DNA of 64,000 nt from NCBI GenBank assembly GCA_963969395.1, contig OZ017796.1, positions 4,280,501 to 4,344,500 of the forward strand, read 5' to 3'. A program made the position numbers and the translations under genes. This document shows, piece after piece, positions 47,701 through 62,200 of this stretch. The notes below the pieces were generated by a model. That model did no database searches. It was not told where the DNA came from and was given only the letters and a program-made list of their open reading frames with translations. The first letter of the stretch is position 1. Each line of letters begins with the position of its first letter. Source of the DNA: Pseudoscleropodium purum. Lineage: Eukaryota; Streptophyta; Bryopsida; Hypnales; Brachytheciaceae.

Positions 47701-49239
47701 AATTTGTTGCTACATCATCAAATAGGAGGTTTTAGATGGCTTTGTAGTCGGATTGATGGGCTAGTATTATCACATATCAAAGTCCATGGCAAGAATACTT
47801 TCAATGTGAGTTGTAAATTGTTTGTTGGAAGAGGTCTTTGACTTTGGGTTGTACTTAGATTTTGCTTGAAATTAGTTTTTTTAGGATTTAGGGTTGAAGG
47901 GAGATGTCTATATATATAGTGGAAAAACCATAGCTGAAGTTTGTAGTAAGGTCCCAATCACAAGTCTAGATTATCCTTAAAACCATGATTGTCATCTCTC
48001 TCATCAAAGCTTTTCTCACTTTGATAGAAACCTACAAAATTATCTCATATTTACAAAATTAATACAAGTCATGTTTTTTGGATGACACTTGCATTGTAAA
48101 TGGGTGACTTTTAGCCCACGGGAAATGGAACCCTTTTGCAAATGGGTTTCCTACCTTAAATGGCTTTGTTGTTTCCAAAATTCTTTGGTACTTTTTTTAC
48201 AACTTAATCTTCTCATATAGGGAACAGAGCATATATATGTGAATTCGAGAATTTACTCAAATTTTAATTTTTTCATTCCTGCAAAAGTTGAAGAAGGCAT
48301 GTTGGAGAAGGTTAGAGAGATGAAGTTGTTGTCCATATCCACTTGGGAATGTTGGGATCCTTTTGCATGTACAAGTTTGCATGTATTTCAACTATCCCAA
48401 GTGTGCTCATTTGTTGATTAGCTATTGGAGATGTAATTTCTTCTTAATTACATTGCCTATAACATATCAAATTGTAATTATAAGGATGTGCTTTATATAT
48501 GTTTCATTTTACAAGGCTAGTGCTAAGAGAAGCTACACAATTATTACACCTACACAATGAAGAACTAGGCATTGAAGCACATTTAAGCACATTAGTATGA
48601 GTGCATGGTAACATCAAGCTTCAACAAGACTTTCTTGTTCTCCATATGTTTGGATGTTCATGAGGATTTGATGACATCATATTCTCATAAATCTACCAAT
48701 ATAAATCAATATGTTATACTCACAAATCTTTATGACCTTAAGAATGAGGTTCTAAAACATTCTACACACTTGCCACACTATCATTGAAAGTAGCACTCTT
48801 GTAATACATTCAAACTAAGTTACAAATATTATTTTGGGATCCCAATTAGTCAATAGTCATATAAATCGATTTTGATTTTTGAGACATTGAATATTGAAAT
48901 TGATGAGATGGAGATAAACGTATGTCGGTTGTATTGATAGATATGAGACTTACGTTGCAATGTAATTAAATATCAATTGTGGAATGTCTTGGTTGAGTTG
49001 GAGCTATGCATCATCACGTCTATAGGAGCCACCGCCGACTAGGGATCAATTACTTGGCTAAAAGGGGTGAACGTGTCGATGTTCAAAAGAATGACCTTGA
49101 ACGATACAATGAGAGGCAATGGTGGTGAACATGTTCCCAAGTTCTCAATTGAATTCTTGTGTCTCCATAATCTGCCCAAGTTCCCTTTCAAGAGAGCATA
49201 AACATCTCTTGAAGGGACCTACAAAAATTTCAATATTTC
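44775..49239. other. Gene-free stretch
   Basis: No gene recognised in 4.4 kb. The ORF at 46624-46905 (93 codons) lacks family motifs. 45300-45510 shows weak similarity to repeat family 4 (TAATGGTACCAAGAATGTGG). An A/C-rich tract (CAAAAACAAA) lies at 45530-45565. Confidence 0.4.
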
Positions 49240-50020
49240 AATTCATTAAAACTATATAATCTAATAACTTTAATATTGTAGTGCAAGAGGTTGTGTTCTT
49301 GGTACAAATAGAAAGCTTTATGTACAAGGGTTTTGATACAAGGGCTTTGTTTTTTGTTGTTTGGACATGATGTATAAAAATAATGGTTATTCAAAAATGA
49401 AAGATAATTTAATTCATTTTTTTAATATAAAATAATTTAGATATTTCACATTCTAGGTTCAAATACCATAAAATTGGCACAAATAGAAAGTCTTATACTT
49501 GAGAGAGTGCAAGGACATTGTTTCATGGTGTTTGGACATGCTATGCAAAAGTAATAAATTTTCCAAACTAAAAGATAATTTAATTGATTTTCTACATTCA
49601 TGAAAACTTTGAAATTCAATAACTTTTATATAGTAGCCATCCAAACACCACAAAAGAAAGTTAGTGCACTCTTCCTTGCACAAAACTTTTGAGTAGTACA
49701 AAAAATGCCTTCGAATGCCTAATGATTTGTTAAATCTTAGCATATCAAATAAACAAGACAAGATAAAACAAAACAACCTACTTTAAGGTACACATGGAGT
49801 GCCCTATGCCATTGCCACAATATAATAAAATCAAAGTAAAATTTTTTCTAACTTTTTGATTTCATAAAAACTCCAAAATACAATAACTTGTACAAATACC
49901 ACAAAACAAAGCCCATGCGCCCCTCTTTGGTAAGGGCTTTTTAATGGTACCAACAACACAATTGACGGATGCATGGTCCAAGAGATTTCACCGCAATAAA
50001 CAAACAAACTCATTTAATTA
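49240..50020. repeat. Cluster of diverged copies of repeat family 4
   Basis: At least two minus-oriented copies (49600-49765 and 49855-50020) share ATACAATAACTT, ACCACAAAA, GTACAAAAA or GTACCAACAAC blocks, and related fragments lie at 49255-49345 and 49460-49520. The similarity is moderate; the class is unknown. Confidence 0.45.
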
Positions 50021-53000
50021 ACATCAACGATGCTAGTGTTCAAGCATAAAGCAACAAGCTTGTAAGCCTAAAGCCCCTAAGAGTTTTTTTTATTATTTTT
50101 TTTCAAAAAAAATTTTGGGTAATTTTTTTAAATAAAGAAAAACTTGTTGTTTATAATTAATTTTTAGACCTATGGTTTCTACCTTTTTGAACGAGGGTTC
50201 TGCTTACAAATTTTTTTTGCTTTAGCAATTGCCATTTTCTACAAAAAGAAATCTTCAAACGTCCATACCTAGTTTAGCACTTTCATTACCTACTACAATT
50301 CTACTCTCTATAAAATTATTGATTATCTATAGAACACAATATAATAAGTTTAATAAAAAATACTTACAAAATCAAAGGTGGATATTACCTAGCTTCCTCT
50401 ATAAATGCTCTACATCAATTGTAAACACAAAATTCATTATAGAGACTACAAAAACTAGCATAATTTGAAGCTTTGCAAGATTTGAATCATAGCAATCAAC
50501 TTATACTCCTATAGACTTTTTTTTTTGCAAATATACACTCCAATCTATAGGAGTCACTACTTTTTGGAAACAAAAATATAAAATACAAATCAAGATTTAG
50601 GAATGAAAAAACAATAAATGAAAAAAATTGGAAAAAAATTGAAAAAAATGGAGAGATAAAGTTTTAAAAATTATTGAAACACAAATGGAAAGTAATGGAA
50701 AAAAAAAAGCAAGAAAAAAAACAGGGGGGCAAAAATATGAAAATGTAGAGAAAAACAATGAGAAATAAAAAAAAAATGAAATAAGAATTGATTTCATATT
50801 CATATGTCTATTATTGGATTAAGGGTCAATGTTGTAGTTCTTTGCCAATCATACCTTTTTACTTTAAGACATTTCACTAGTGAGTTTTATTCTCATATTT
50901 TATGAATGCATAAGCATTTTCCATTCCATATCTTTAACATCATTTCAATTGTACCAAATATAAAATAATACAATACAAATGTAGTATATAGAAGAATGTA
51001 GCCATGTCTATTTTAGAACAATAATGATTCCTATTTGAAGAGAAACTTCAACTTGTTGAAGTTATAATTGAATGCATAAATGAATTTGTCATCATGGATG
51101 TCCATCTTCAATAGATGCAATACAAATGCTTGCAATTTGTATACAAATATGTTTGCCTCAAAAAATCACAAGGATCTTGGCTGCGACCAATAATAGCTTC
51201 AAGAGACAAGTAGATGTAGTTGTGTAAAATCTTCATTTTTATTAGTTGAATCTTCTACTTTATTGTAGAATTGTTCCTCATTGATCTATATTGTTTAGGC
51301 TCTAAGTTGGTTCATGGATCAAAATAGGGATAAGAAACCTTGGAATATAGGACGGATAGAACTAACGACATACCGCGAGATATTGTTGGTGAAAATGGCT
51401 CCTAAACTTTCACACTTTTGGTCTACTAGTCATCAATCTAGCTGCACTATAAGAATAGAGTAAGTTTTGACCATGTAGGCCATCAAAACTCACTTCATCA
51501 CCATGAAACAAAATGAGGCTAAATAATGGTTTGATCCATGCCAGTGCCCTCAATAACAAAGTTTGGAACAGAAATGAAAGTCACAAGTTACAACATACAA
51601 GTCTTCAAAGCCTCCTTCAAACTCCAACTCTTTGGATGAACTTTGGTTTGATGCTACTAGAGTTTTTCAACTCCAAATAATGTGATTGATAAATTTTTAG
51701 AAAGTTAATACGACTTTATATTTCTCTTCCAAATTTCAAAGCATTTTAAGACTTTATCCAACTTCTATAACCACCCAAAATTTTGGCATTTAGATTAGAA
51801 GGCAAAAGACCCTCCTTCACTTTGACACATACAACTCACTCATATAACCTCCAAATAAAATGAGTGATAGTTTTTTAGAAAGATAATAATATTTTCAAAA
51901 TTTTTAATAATTTATATTGCGAACAATAAACTTTTCTGTCTTCTATGGTTGGTTAAAGTTTCTACCCTTCTCATGGAAGGCAACAAAATCCTCCTCTACT
52001 CAAATTAGCACAATTTTTGAATGCTAACTCTAAATCAAGAAAGAAAAATCATTCTTGAAACACAACACCATGGTACACAATTTCTTTAGTTTTCAATTCA
52101 AAATTCACAAAATACAACATATTATGGCCCCTCAAATATTCAAGCTTTACAAATAATAATGAGAGAGGTAATGAATAGTACCTCCTTTTTTGCTCTACCT
52201 AAACTACACAAGTGAAGTAAATTTTAGCCCATATTTTAACCATGTGATTTCACTAACATTCCTTGGTCATCAATTTTGACTAAAAAACTAATTTCATATC
52301 CCTAGTTAGAAAATAAATCATTCCAAAGTTACTCGAAGGCAAACTATTTGTAAATTTTTCATACACACAAAGTTATATTAGATAAATATTTGAAATAAGG
52401 AATAAAGAACTAGGAACTAATATATGTCTAATAGAGGTAAAAATAGAAATCCAATTGGAATATCATTCCAATGCAAGAATTGAAGAATGTATTTGTTTGT
52501 AGCAATGATTTAATCTGCATAATTCGCCTTAGTTGAAAATTTAATTAGCCCCCCTAACCATCGTTGATGATTACGACTCTCTTTAATAGGCTTAATGATG
52601 CAATAGTACTTTTCATTATTTAAACCTTCAAAGCATCCTTCAAAGTATTCTTCAAATGTCACTTCACGACTATTAGACTCAACACATCTAACTTGCAACA
52701 AGATCACCAACACCTGAGCATCATATTCAAAATTTCTTTGTCATTGTAACTCCATGTAAGATTGCTTTGGTAGTTGAGATGGCCTTAGCTTCATCTTATA
52801 GCTATACATGTGGAAATGAAAAACCCAACGATAGTAGATGTTGATTCGGCTATTGTGATGATGAAAATACAAATTCCCGCTCTTACTAGTTAAGATTCTT
52901 TATCTTAAAACTTAAAAAACAAATTCTAATCTGATATAGTATTATATAATAATAATAATAATAATGCCTACATTTGTAGCATGACACCGTGTGGTTACTA

Positions 53001-53789
53001 GGTGCTCTTGATCAAATTAATCCAAACCAAACTTGACTCCAATCAAAGACAAATTAATTTAGAAAACCTAATGCTAAGGGGTAAATTAAAAGATAAATCA
53101 AGTAAAGTAAGAATGAATACAAAATCATCATACTTTGCACGTTAGACAAATGGATAGAAATATAGGTTTGATATTTGCATGTTAAACTAACAATTAGGCT
53201 TGTAATTACAATATTACCTAGATGGGTACATATAAAAAGAATTAATTAAAGAACCTTAACCCTAAAATTTTATCGTACTTAAAAGTATGTAAATTGGCAT
53301 TTTGATTAAGTTGAGAGAGCATGAATTTATCCATGACAAATTGACATAAATTCAAATTATTGACTAGAAGATTTGACACAAGTCAAAAATAGTATATAGG
53401 ATTAAAACAACATTCATGGAGTCTATTATAAATAGCAATAAGGTGCGCTAAAACAAATTGACAATGAGAATAATTTCTCTTATTAATCCCCAAAATCAAC
53501 TATAAATTGACTGAGATAAGTGTTCAACATACATAACAAGTAACATTAATCACAATACATTAGACCTATTGACCTTTCCAAATTGTACCTAGTCAACTAC
53601 AACTGAATGGTGCCACTTGAAAGGGGTAGGTCACTTTTGTCGAGACTTGGTTTGCTTTTTTTTCATTGCTTGTAACTTGTAATGTAAATTTTGTTTATAC
53701 AAGAAAACCCACAAGACAACTATATATGGAGGTAATTTCTTTGAATTTGAGTATTTGACCATGATTTAAGATAAATTAATGTAAGGTTC
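50021..53789. other. AT-rich gene-free stretch
   Basis: No gene, no transposon protein and no strong repeat recognised in 3.8 kb. Purine-rich AAAAAATGG tracts at 50590-50790 give a spurious minus-strand Phe/Leu/Ser-rich ORF. A short (ATA)n run occurs at 52945-52965. Confidence 0.4.
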
Positions 53790-53890
53790 TGTAATTCAAG
53801 GGTAAGCTACCTTAATTTAAGGCAAGCTATCTTAATTTAAGGTAAGCTACTTTAATTCAAGGTAAGTGACTATGATTTAAGATAAACCAA
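53790..53890. repeat. Short tandem array, about 20-bp unit
   Basis: Four to five units of the form AATTTAAGGTAAGCTACCTT (with AATTCAAGG and ATTTAAGAT variants) in tandem. Each unit contains AAGGTAAGCTACCTT, itself close to a palindrome. Confidence 0.8.
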
Positions 53891-54546
53891 GTGTCATTAA
53901 GGTAAGTCCATGTTGAATTTTTTCCCCTTTTAGAAAGTCAACTACATATTGACTATATCGGACAGGTGACACCTCTACTGAACAAGTAGGTGGTCTATCC
54001 GCCCAATGTGGCAACCTTGGACCACTTGTTTATAGCCAAATTGGAAGCATAAAGCACAACAAACTTGTCTAATATAATGCACAATTGAAAGTTGTTCGAC
54101 TTGTAGCTGGCATAAATGCATCTTGCAATAAAAAAATCACATTAGAAACATTATTCATTTCTTCCATGCCTAGTGTAAATAAAAAAAATTCCATTTCTAG
54201 TTTATGTACCAATTGGTTTTAAGCATTAACTCCGCTACTCTTAGCATAGCAATGATAAATTCTCGAACACTCTTTGTAAAAGCCTTTTATGGAGTAGAAT
54301 TCTCAATGAGTTGTAGAACTTGGGAATCAATTATCAATTTTGTTATAGAAAAATCTAATCCATGATTTAATAGTGGATTCACAATTGGAAGATTAATCTC
54401 TTCAAATACTCAAGTTCCATCTTCATTTGAACTTGAACCAATCACTCAATTCCACGTAGCGGAGAATTTGTTGCAAATGTATCGTGATCTTGTAGTATGT
54501 CAATACTTCAAAGAAGCACTTTGCAATTTTCATATCATTTTAAATG
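53891..54546. other. Gene-free stretch
   Basis: Nothing recognisable. Confidence 0.4.
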
Positions 54547-54744
54547 CTATAAAAATCCATGTTTTTTGGTGATGGATTTTAGGTGACATTCAATGTAATA
54601 ACCCATGTTTTTATATGTCAACAATAACATTTGCCTTAATATCTTGACATTATCACAAATGTTGTTGTTGACATATAAAAACACGAGTTGTTACATTAAA
54701 TGTCATCTAAAATTCATCACCAAAAAACATGTTTTTTTTTATAG
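54547..54744. mobile_element. 198-bp foldback MITE
   Basis: Arms of about 87 bp (54547-54633 and 54656-54744) are reverse complements with only a few mismatches, around a 22-nt loop. Both ends start CTATAAAAA. Anchor: TTTTTATATGTCAACAA at 54609-54625 and its complement TTGTTGACATATAAAAA at 54664-54680. Element length and near-complete self-complementarity suit a Stowaway-like or other small MITE; the target site was not settled. Confidence 0.75.
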
Positions 54745-55881
54745 TCATAGCAAAATTGCACCATGATTCTAACTTCAAATACTAATTTTCAACGACGTTT
54801 TTCCACACACATCCTCCAAAAAATAAAAGGAAGTCAGTAATCAACTAGAAGTCAACAAAAATCTAAATTCTCAAGAATACTAGTATATCAACAAAAACTA
54901 GCTAAATTTTTTAACAAGAAGCCTAGGACATATGCAGCCTTTCAAAGGTCAATGATGCTTGTAGAATCTAAAATTCTATTTTATGAACATTATGAAAAGT
55001 TATTAGAGATGATTTAAAAAAATTAGGATTCTCAATTTATAATTAATTACAAAAATAAAAAATATCTGTGCATATATAGGACATGATTGCATTTAATCAT
55101 CATAATAATTTAGATTCTTTATTTTTAAGGGTTTAATGATATTATAATAAGTGTGAAATTGGAAATTCAAAGTTGTTTTTAAAATCTGATTTCAAGAAAT
55201 AAACGTAGTATTAATATCAATTTTTTTTACAAATGCTATTGAATTAGAATTTAAATGTTCAGATTCTATCATGGTGATGCGATTATTATTATTGGATTTT
55301 TTTAGCCTACAATTGTGAAGTCTTTTTTGGGGACTAAATTTGAAGTTTATGCCAACTAAGTCAAATCTTCTAATATTCTTTGTTTATTATACCAAACTTC
55401 AAATTCTAAATATAAAGATTTTTGGTGAATTTTTGAAGTTAAATAGCTTCCAAATTACTTGACAAAATAATGTCTGTAGATTTTTCAAATTTGACCACAT
55501 ACATGATAATTTTTAGAATCATATCCAACATCAATTCTTTTAAATTAAACTTCAAAAATTGAAGGATGCTATATAATATAGCATATTGAGAATTTGTCTT
55601 AAACATTTGGGTATTTGGATTTTAAGAGATTTGACTTGCTACATAATTTGCACATGATGGATCAATGATTTCAAAGTTGAATACAACTTATGCTAAATTT
55701 TGATTTCCATCTATAATCTCAAATAGCTTACAAACTTACAATTAATTAGATTCATTATAATATTCATTCTACTTACCATGTACCCCAGAGACTTTGATAT
55801 TCAACCCCTACTAACCTCTAGAAGGATGATAAGGACTAAAAATGTCTCTTGGATGATTAAACTATCTTTTTTTCAAGTTAT
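54745..55881. other. AT-rich gene-free stretch
   Basis: Nothing recognisable. Confidence 0.4.
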
Positions 55882-56809
55882 CCTCTAAAGGTTGGAGACT
55901 ATGATTTCACCAAAAATGCTTCAAAATTGCCGTCTCTTATATTAGCATCAAATTTTAGATGAAAAACATTTATGGACACACTAAACTGCAAAATCTTGTA
56001 GTAAAATAGTTTGAAAAGATGTGGAAATTTTTTTAGAATTTTTCACTATGTAGATTGCAAGATATTAACGATTGAAGTGACAAAAATAATTTTTTTGGCC
56101 CTGCGAAAAATTAGGCAGTTGCGCTTCACAAGGTCACATTTGCATGAAAAAATATCCAAAATGGTGGTGCTTCATTAGATTTTTTCTTCTAGGAAAATTT
56201 TCAAGCATGCTTGAAAATTTTTAGATCATTTGGAATTGTACAACATATAGGAAAAAAGATAGTAAATAGAGAATAGTAGAGAATGATTCAAAACACTAAA
56301 TTGTTAATAATTTAATTATGGAATTGAAAAATGACGATCCCAACAATTGTAATGTAGTAATAAACAATCTACATCATATCTTTTTATTTTTTTCAAAAAA
56401 CATTCAAAATTGAGTTAAATAGAGGACTTCAAAGTTTATCTTAGAGTGGGGAATTCATAACTACCCACAAACTAGAGCACCTCATAACTTTCATCTCATA
56501 AATCAAAATGGAATGATTCAAAGCTTTCCACATATACATGAATTCAAAAAACCAATTTCAGATTTTTATTTTTGAAAAAGTGATTTTTTAAGAAATTTTT
56601 GGGTTGCTTGCCAAGCATTGAAAATGACATATCATACAATAACTTTTGAACCATGTAGTCAAAAGTTATGAAAAGTGTTGGGCCTACAAGCTCCTCCTTT
56701 GGCATATGTTGTGTGAAAAATTTAGCAAAAAAAACCAAAATAACTCCATTCATAGTGAATTGCCCAAAATTGCTATGTTGCCAAAAAACGTAGTTTTGAC
56801 CTTTAGGGA
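55882..56809 (+). mobile_element. TTAA repeat family 1, near-complete copy
   Basis: A 928-bp copy in the same orientation as 36018-36913, with all internal blocks (TTTCACCAAAAATGCTTC, CAAGGTCACATTTGCATG, TTTTTAAGAAATTTTTGG, GCCCAAAATTGCTATG). The left end is decayed (TTAT, CCTCTAAAGG); the right end is GACCTTTAGGGA followed by TTAA (56810-56813). Confidence 0.78.
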
Positions 56810-56813
56810 TTAA

Positions 56814-58329
56814 ACAAAAAATAAAATTCACTTGCATGCAACTGGATTCATTGAATATCCAAATCATTGAATAAAATTCAAGTCATATGAATTGATTAAA
56901 TTTTTTTTAAATAGGTTAGATAATTAAAGAAGTGGAATTTCAATATTTTGAAGTTTATTCCAATGAACTTGATTTGGACTTTCAAAATTTTTATTTTTAT
57001 TTTGAATTTTTTTGAAAAATAAAGCTTGTCATGTGTATTTTCTACTTTGTTTGAAGACTTTAAAAATTTCCTTGAAACAAATAATTTATTAAAGTTTGAA
57101 GTTGAGGATTTGTTACAAAGTCTCTGAATAGAAAGTATTACAAAAACAATTCTTCATTTGATAGTTTTCTATACTATAATGTACTGTACTTCTACCAAAA
57201 AAATTTCAAATTTTTCTAAGGATATTTTGTCTTCAATGTGAATTTTGTTCCCTTTTTTTTCAAAAGTTCATGCAAATTGAAATTTTTCCCAAAAAAATAT
57301 GAAAATTTTATTATACTTATTATACAAACAATATGATTTTATCTCTAAAAATCTTATTCATAAATAATGACAACTTAGAAAATATAGATTGGAGAATTTT
57401 GAATTTTAACTACAAGATCCTAACCTCCGTCCTCTAAGGATTAATTGTAAAAATGAAAGACAACATCTCAAAAAAAATTCTGGTTATTGAAACCTTCCAT
57501 CTAAAGTAACAACTCCTAAATGCATTTAAATAAGGGTTGGACTAATACAAAAATATAAAAACTTTTTGTTAGGTCTTATTGGTTGTTGAAAAGAAATTCT
57601 AGGTTCTTTAAGAATGCATTTCTTAGACTTCAAATGAATAGGCTATGAAATTTAAATTGTATGCTAGAAATTGTGTACTTTAAACCAACCCTAGACTTTT
57701 TTGTATGGAGTTTGTACATTTTAGGCAAGAATTTAGATGGGGTGGTTTTACAAAAACAAAAAGACTACAAGTAGGTATTGATAACCTAGTCTTTAGATAC
57801 TTCCTAATTTTGTTCTCTAATAACATTATTGTCATTTGCTCAATATTAAGGGCAATTGCAAAACTTCTATAGTGGATGTGAAAATTTCAAAAATAAAAAT
57901 AGAATGTGCCAATCCAATTTTTGGTCAATAATCAACAATTTCAACATACAAGTGTCCATCATGGACCTCTACAATACAATGAAATAAACTACATATAATG
58001 TTGCTCTTATAATCTTCCCCCGAAGTGCTCCCTAGTCCAATTCTTGGACAAAGGATAGAATGCAAAGTATTTCTTTGTCTTCAAGGGAGGCATTTTTCAT
58101 CCATCTAAAATTCTCTTTCTTTTTGAGGAGCTTGAACAACATTAAGATGTTGCATATTTCTAAAAATGCTTCAAACAAATATTCTAGCTTGAAGCATATT
58201 GAGTCAGAAATACATCAATAATCATATATCCATTTTCCGATTAAAAACTCATTTGTGGCAAATTTTCACTCTAAATTGTCAATAATCAAGATGCTCTTGA
58301 CTATTATAAAAGGAATTTTCAATTACATA
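56814..58329. other. AT-rich gene-free stretch
   Basis: Nothing recognisable. Confidence 0.4.
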
Positions 58330-59259
58330 CTTTTAAATGGATGATAGGAGTTGTAATTCTGACATTCAAAATGTAATTCACAATTCAAAATCTACAACTT
58401 TTGTTTACAAATCAACAGCAAATTATTTCAGAGAAATTGTTGCTTATGAAAAAATAGATTGCTTTAAAAAGCAACCCAACTTCAGAAGTGGTCATGATGC
58501 TGATGTACATTTTACTTTCGTCAATGCACCAACAGTGTACATTTCAGTAGGTGGTCGCTTCCAGTGACCACTGCACTTCAACTTCAAAAACTTGTAACTA
58601 ATTCCTCAAAGGTCCTAAAAATCTGAAACAACTTGGGTCAGACGCCAATTCCATTTTTCTTCCTACAAAAATTTACTGAAAATTGTTTTAAGGAGTTTAG
58701 CTTCCCTGAAAAGGCAAGCAGCTCTTAAAGGTCGCCTTAAAGAGCAGCCTACCTTACATCTTCACAAAAACTTTTATCGAAGAGATGAGTCAAGATCTTT
58801 AAATACAAACATACAAATGAAAACAATGAAATCAACAGAATACATCCTTGTTCCATGACCAATGCAGAATGTTATTACATACAGACTGAAAACGCATTGA
58901 AACTTTTCCCCCACAATCAAGAAGATGAAGCCACTAGTCTCTAGCAAATGAAACCCTCGAGTTGAAACTCTACGGCTCGTGGATATTGTTCTCCACTAAG
59001 TTACTACGTTATCAATCGCCTTGCTCTGTCCTCACCGCTTGAACTTACAACATGGATAAGCCTAACTGCAGCTCAAAATGTACAGAAAATTTTACAGAAA
59101 TTTGGGTTGGCTTTGGTTCTCCCATTTGGAAGCGAGCAACTTCAAGGACTGATCACAACCAGGAAGTATTATGTACGGATTGGACTAATTGCTCAATTTT
59201 TGCGCAGGCAAGGAAGGAAACATTAGCTTTGACTGTGAAACTGACAAGGAAATCTTTTG
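58330..59259 (-). other. Probable 3' UTR and downstream flank of the ceramide synthase gene
   Basis: Composition becomes less AT-rich here and no intact gene is seen. The plus ORF at 58337-58567 (76 codons) has no family motif and is not called. The part closest to 59259 probably belongs to the 3' UTR; no polyadenylation signal was fixed. Confidence 0.35.
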
Positions 59260-62200
59260 TCAGTCCTCCTTGTCCATGTCCCCTTCGTCTTCTGAATCTG
59301 AAAGAGAAAGCACATAGTGAGAGAGGTTGTGACAGGACAACTCTGAACCGCAAGTGCCTACATAGTCAAAAATGGCGGCTTTCAGGTGTATGGGAGGTGA
59401 AATGAATCCGTCCAAAGTGTCTGCTTTGAAATCTATAGGAGGAGAAATGAATCCATTAGGAAGATTTAATTTGAAGGAGAAAAAAAGGATACGAATAACA
59501 GTAAGGGAGTAAATGAACTTTTAAAACGCTTCATAATAACCACAATAGGACGGAAAAATAAAGAGGAAAGGTAAAACAGGAGTGCCAAAATGTACCCGAG
59601 CGAATGTCTTCAGAAAGCTTCCCCCAATCTTGAACTTGTTTCACTACCATACGCCACATCAAGACCCACCAGTAGATATGCAAGATGAATAAGCTGATCA
59701 ACAAGGTATTGAAGATATAGTACAAGAGTGGGCCATGCGGGTTCGTCTCTCGGTCGAGAAGTTGCAGAACTTCATAACTACAGAGTCCACAAGCAGACAT
59801 GACCAACTCAGAATAAGAATGTCAACACAATTTTTGAGAAATGGAGACATCAAATTTGCTCTAACATCACTTTTTCCAAACTGTAACATTACAAAGATCG
59901 AAAAACTAACTAAACTTAATCTTCGCAAGTCAAACTAAGCAGCCTACTAAAGAAGCTATTTCAATTATCAAAGTTTCAAATATGAATTACATACAAACTG
60001 TTACATCAAGCTTTTGCTAACAAAAGATGGGATATGAAGAGTCACAGGATGCAGAGTAAATTACCTGGTGCTCCAAATGACAAATGATGGGAAGTAGACG
60101 AGTCGCAAGAGGACCCAAGACACTACAAATAGTACGAAAGCAACGCTAGCGCAAACCTCAAAGCCGAGGTACTTGCTCAATTTCGCTAGTTCCAGGATCA
60201 CATCATTGGCATCATGGATAGCGAGTACTACCGAACCAACACGAGCAAATCTGTTGCAATGACAAATATACATCGATTAAATCTATTTGAATGAGAGCAA
60301 GCCTTCCATGAACACTGGAATGACAGTGATAAATTTTTTATTTTTTAATGATAACAAGACATTGGTAGAAAAATGAAATCACCATTATTGAGAATTTCAA
60401 ATCGCATACAATTTTCATGCGCTTGTCTTTTGTATTTTCATACTGATGTGCTTGGAATACACCAGGATACTTAGGCTAAGATATAGTCTGACACAACTTA
60501 AATCAATCATAGCCTTGAAAGCGCAAACCGAGGAACTTAAAGAATCATGAACATAAAATTCTTGCATAACAGTGGCATGGAAGCTTTCGAGAATAGTGAC
60601 AACTTAGAGTTAATTAGAGCAAAGTCATGTCAAATCGGAACAAGCCAAGAAAATCTAAACCTCTGAGATTATCTCACATGTGACAACAACGGCTCATTGG
60701 ATTGAAGAGCTCACTTGTTCAACCGTTGAAGAACAAGGTGTCAATATTCCTTTTCAAGCCAATTAAAAGAGTACTCAACGAGGCTTCTCTTGGATATGCC
60801 AAAATGCCATTTACCTGGAAAGGTAAGAGAAAATGATGAGGAAAACAGCAGCAACATGATGTGACATACTAACACCAAAATCCTTTCGTTTGGTCTCCCA
60901 GAATATCAAGGCGAAGATGCTGTATGTGTAGAATCCACCCGCAAATCCATAGAGCACTTTCAGCTTGAGCCTGGTCAATGACACCAAAACAATGGTACTA
61001 TGAGCAGGAGATCCCACAGTTTGTACTTTAATAGCGCAGCCCGTGGGAATTGCAAATTCAGGTACAAAGTTGTGAAGTGTCAGTTTAAGCGACAAGAACA
61101 TGAAATTTCAAATGCAGGGGCATTCAAATCTCTTTCAGGGTCATAATGTAGAAGCAAGGACCTTGTCATCTGATTAGGCCATCGCTGGTCGCCCGGGCCT
61201 ACCCAAAACTGCTTGCTCTCGGTGAACCAGGGCTCATTGTAAGTCACTGCCAAGGCAAAAAGCTCCGCTGTGAGGTAATACAGACCCTTCCACGCGGACT
61301 CCTTGAACTTCGTGAGCCTCCTATGTTGATAATCCTCCATGTCTTTTGGCACTACGTCTATGAAGGGCTGTGGTGGACCACAAAGCACCTTCCTTCCCAC
61401 TCTCTGCAAGTCCGTAAAACAAAAAGGGAGTCACAATAGACTTCAGCAAACTCCTTGGATTCTAAAATGCCGCCTTGAATTCTAAACTGCTGCCCTGAAT
61501 TCTAAACTGTTACCTATACCCCTGCACTTCATCCATATCTCTTGTCATAAAGAAAAGGCAGGATTATGTGACAAGCTCTACTGGATTCTGAGGTCATAAC
61601 ATTTTGCAGTCATAACATTTATTGAACAGCATTGCGGCATCCTTCCTAAAGCCTTAGGATACTTCCAGTATTCTAAAGATATCCCTAATTTAATTCAAGA
61701 GTCGAAGAAGAAGAAGATCTCCGGTCTAAAGGGCAGTGCGAATGAAACGAAGAGTCTATTGGGGGTACTTCTCCAACTGGGCAGAGAGAATAATAAGTTC
61801 AATGACAGAAAGAACGACCCAACAACAGGTTCGCTTACTGATAACTCGGGGTTGGAAAGAATCTAAAACTATTCAAACGTACACATGTTCATCGTCTCCA
61901 ATACTCAATGAATCCAGTTTCAACCAATTCACTGAAACACTAGCTGGAAAACTCCAAAAAGGTCATGTCGGAGTTCGGGAGAACACAACCATGATTTCCC
62001 TACTACTTACAATCCTGAAGGAGAGTGCCACTCCGAGCTAAACAATTCGACTCTATCATACATGAGACCCCAAGTCCAGAAAAATTTCAGATTGCACTTC
62101 CAAGTTAGCTATGGAGTACTCAAGTTAGCTATGGATTCTCAAGAAAACACTGCCAAGTCAGCTAAGGATTCGTAAGAAACAGAAAATCTCCAAAGCTCAA

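Noticed and set aside
50597..50803. Phe/Leu/Ser-rich minus-strand ORF as a membrane protein
   Set aside because: It is a translation of purine-rich low-complexity tracts.
58337..58567. 76-codon plus-strand ORF near the ceramide synthase 3' end
   Set aside because: No recognisable family; it probably overlaps the 3' flank of the minus-strand gene.
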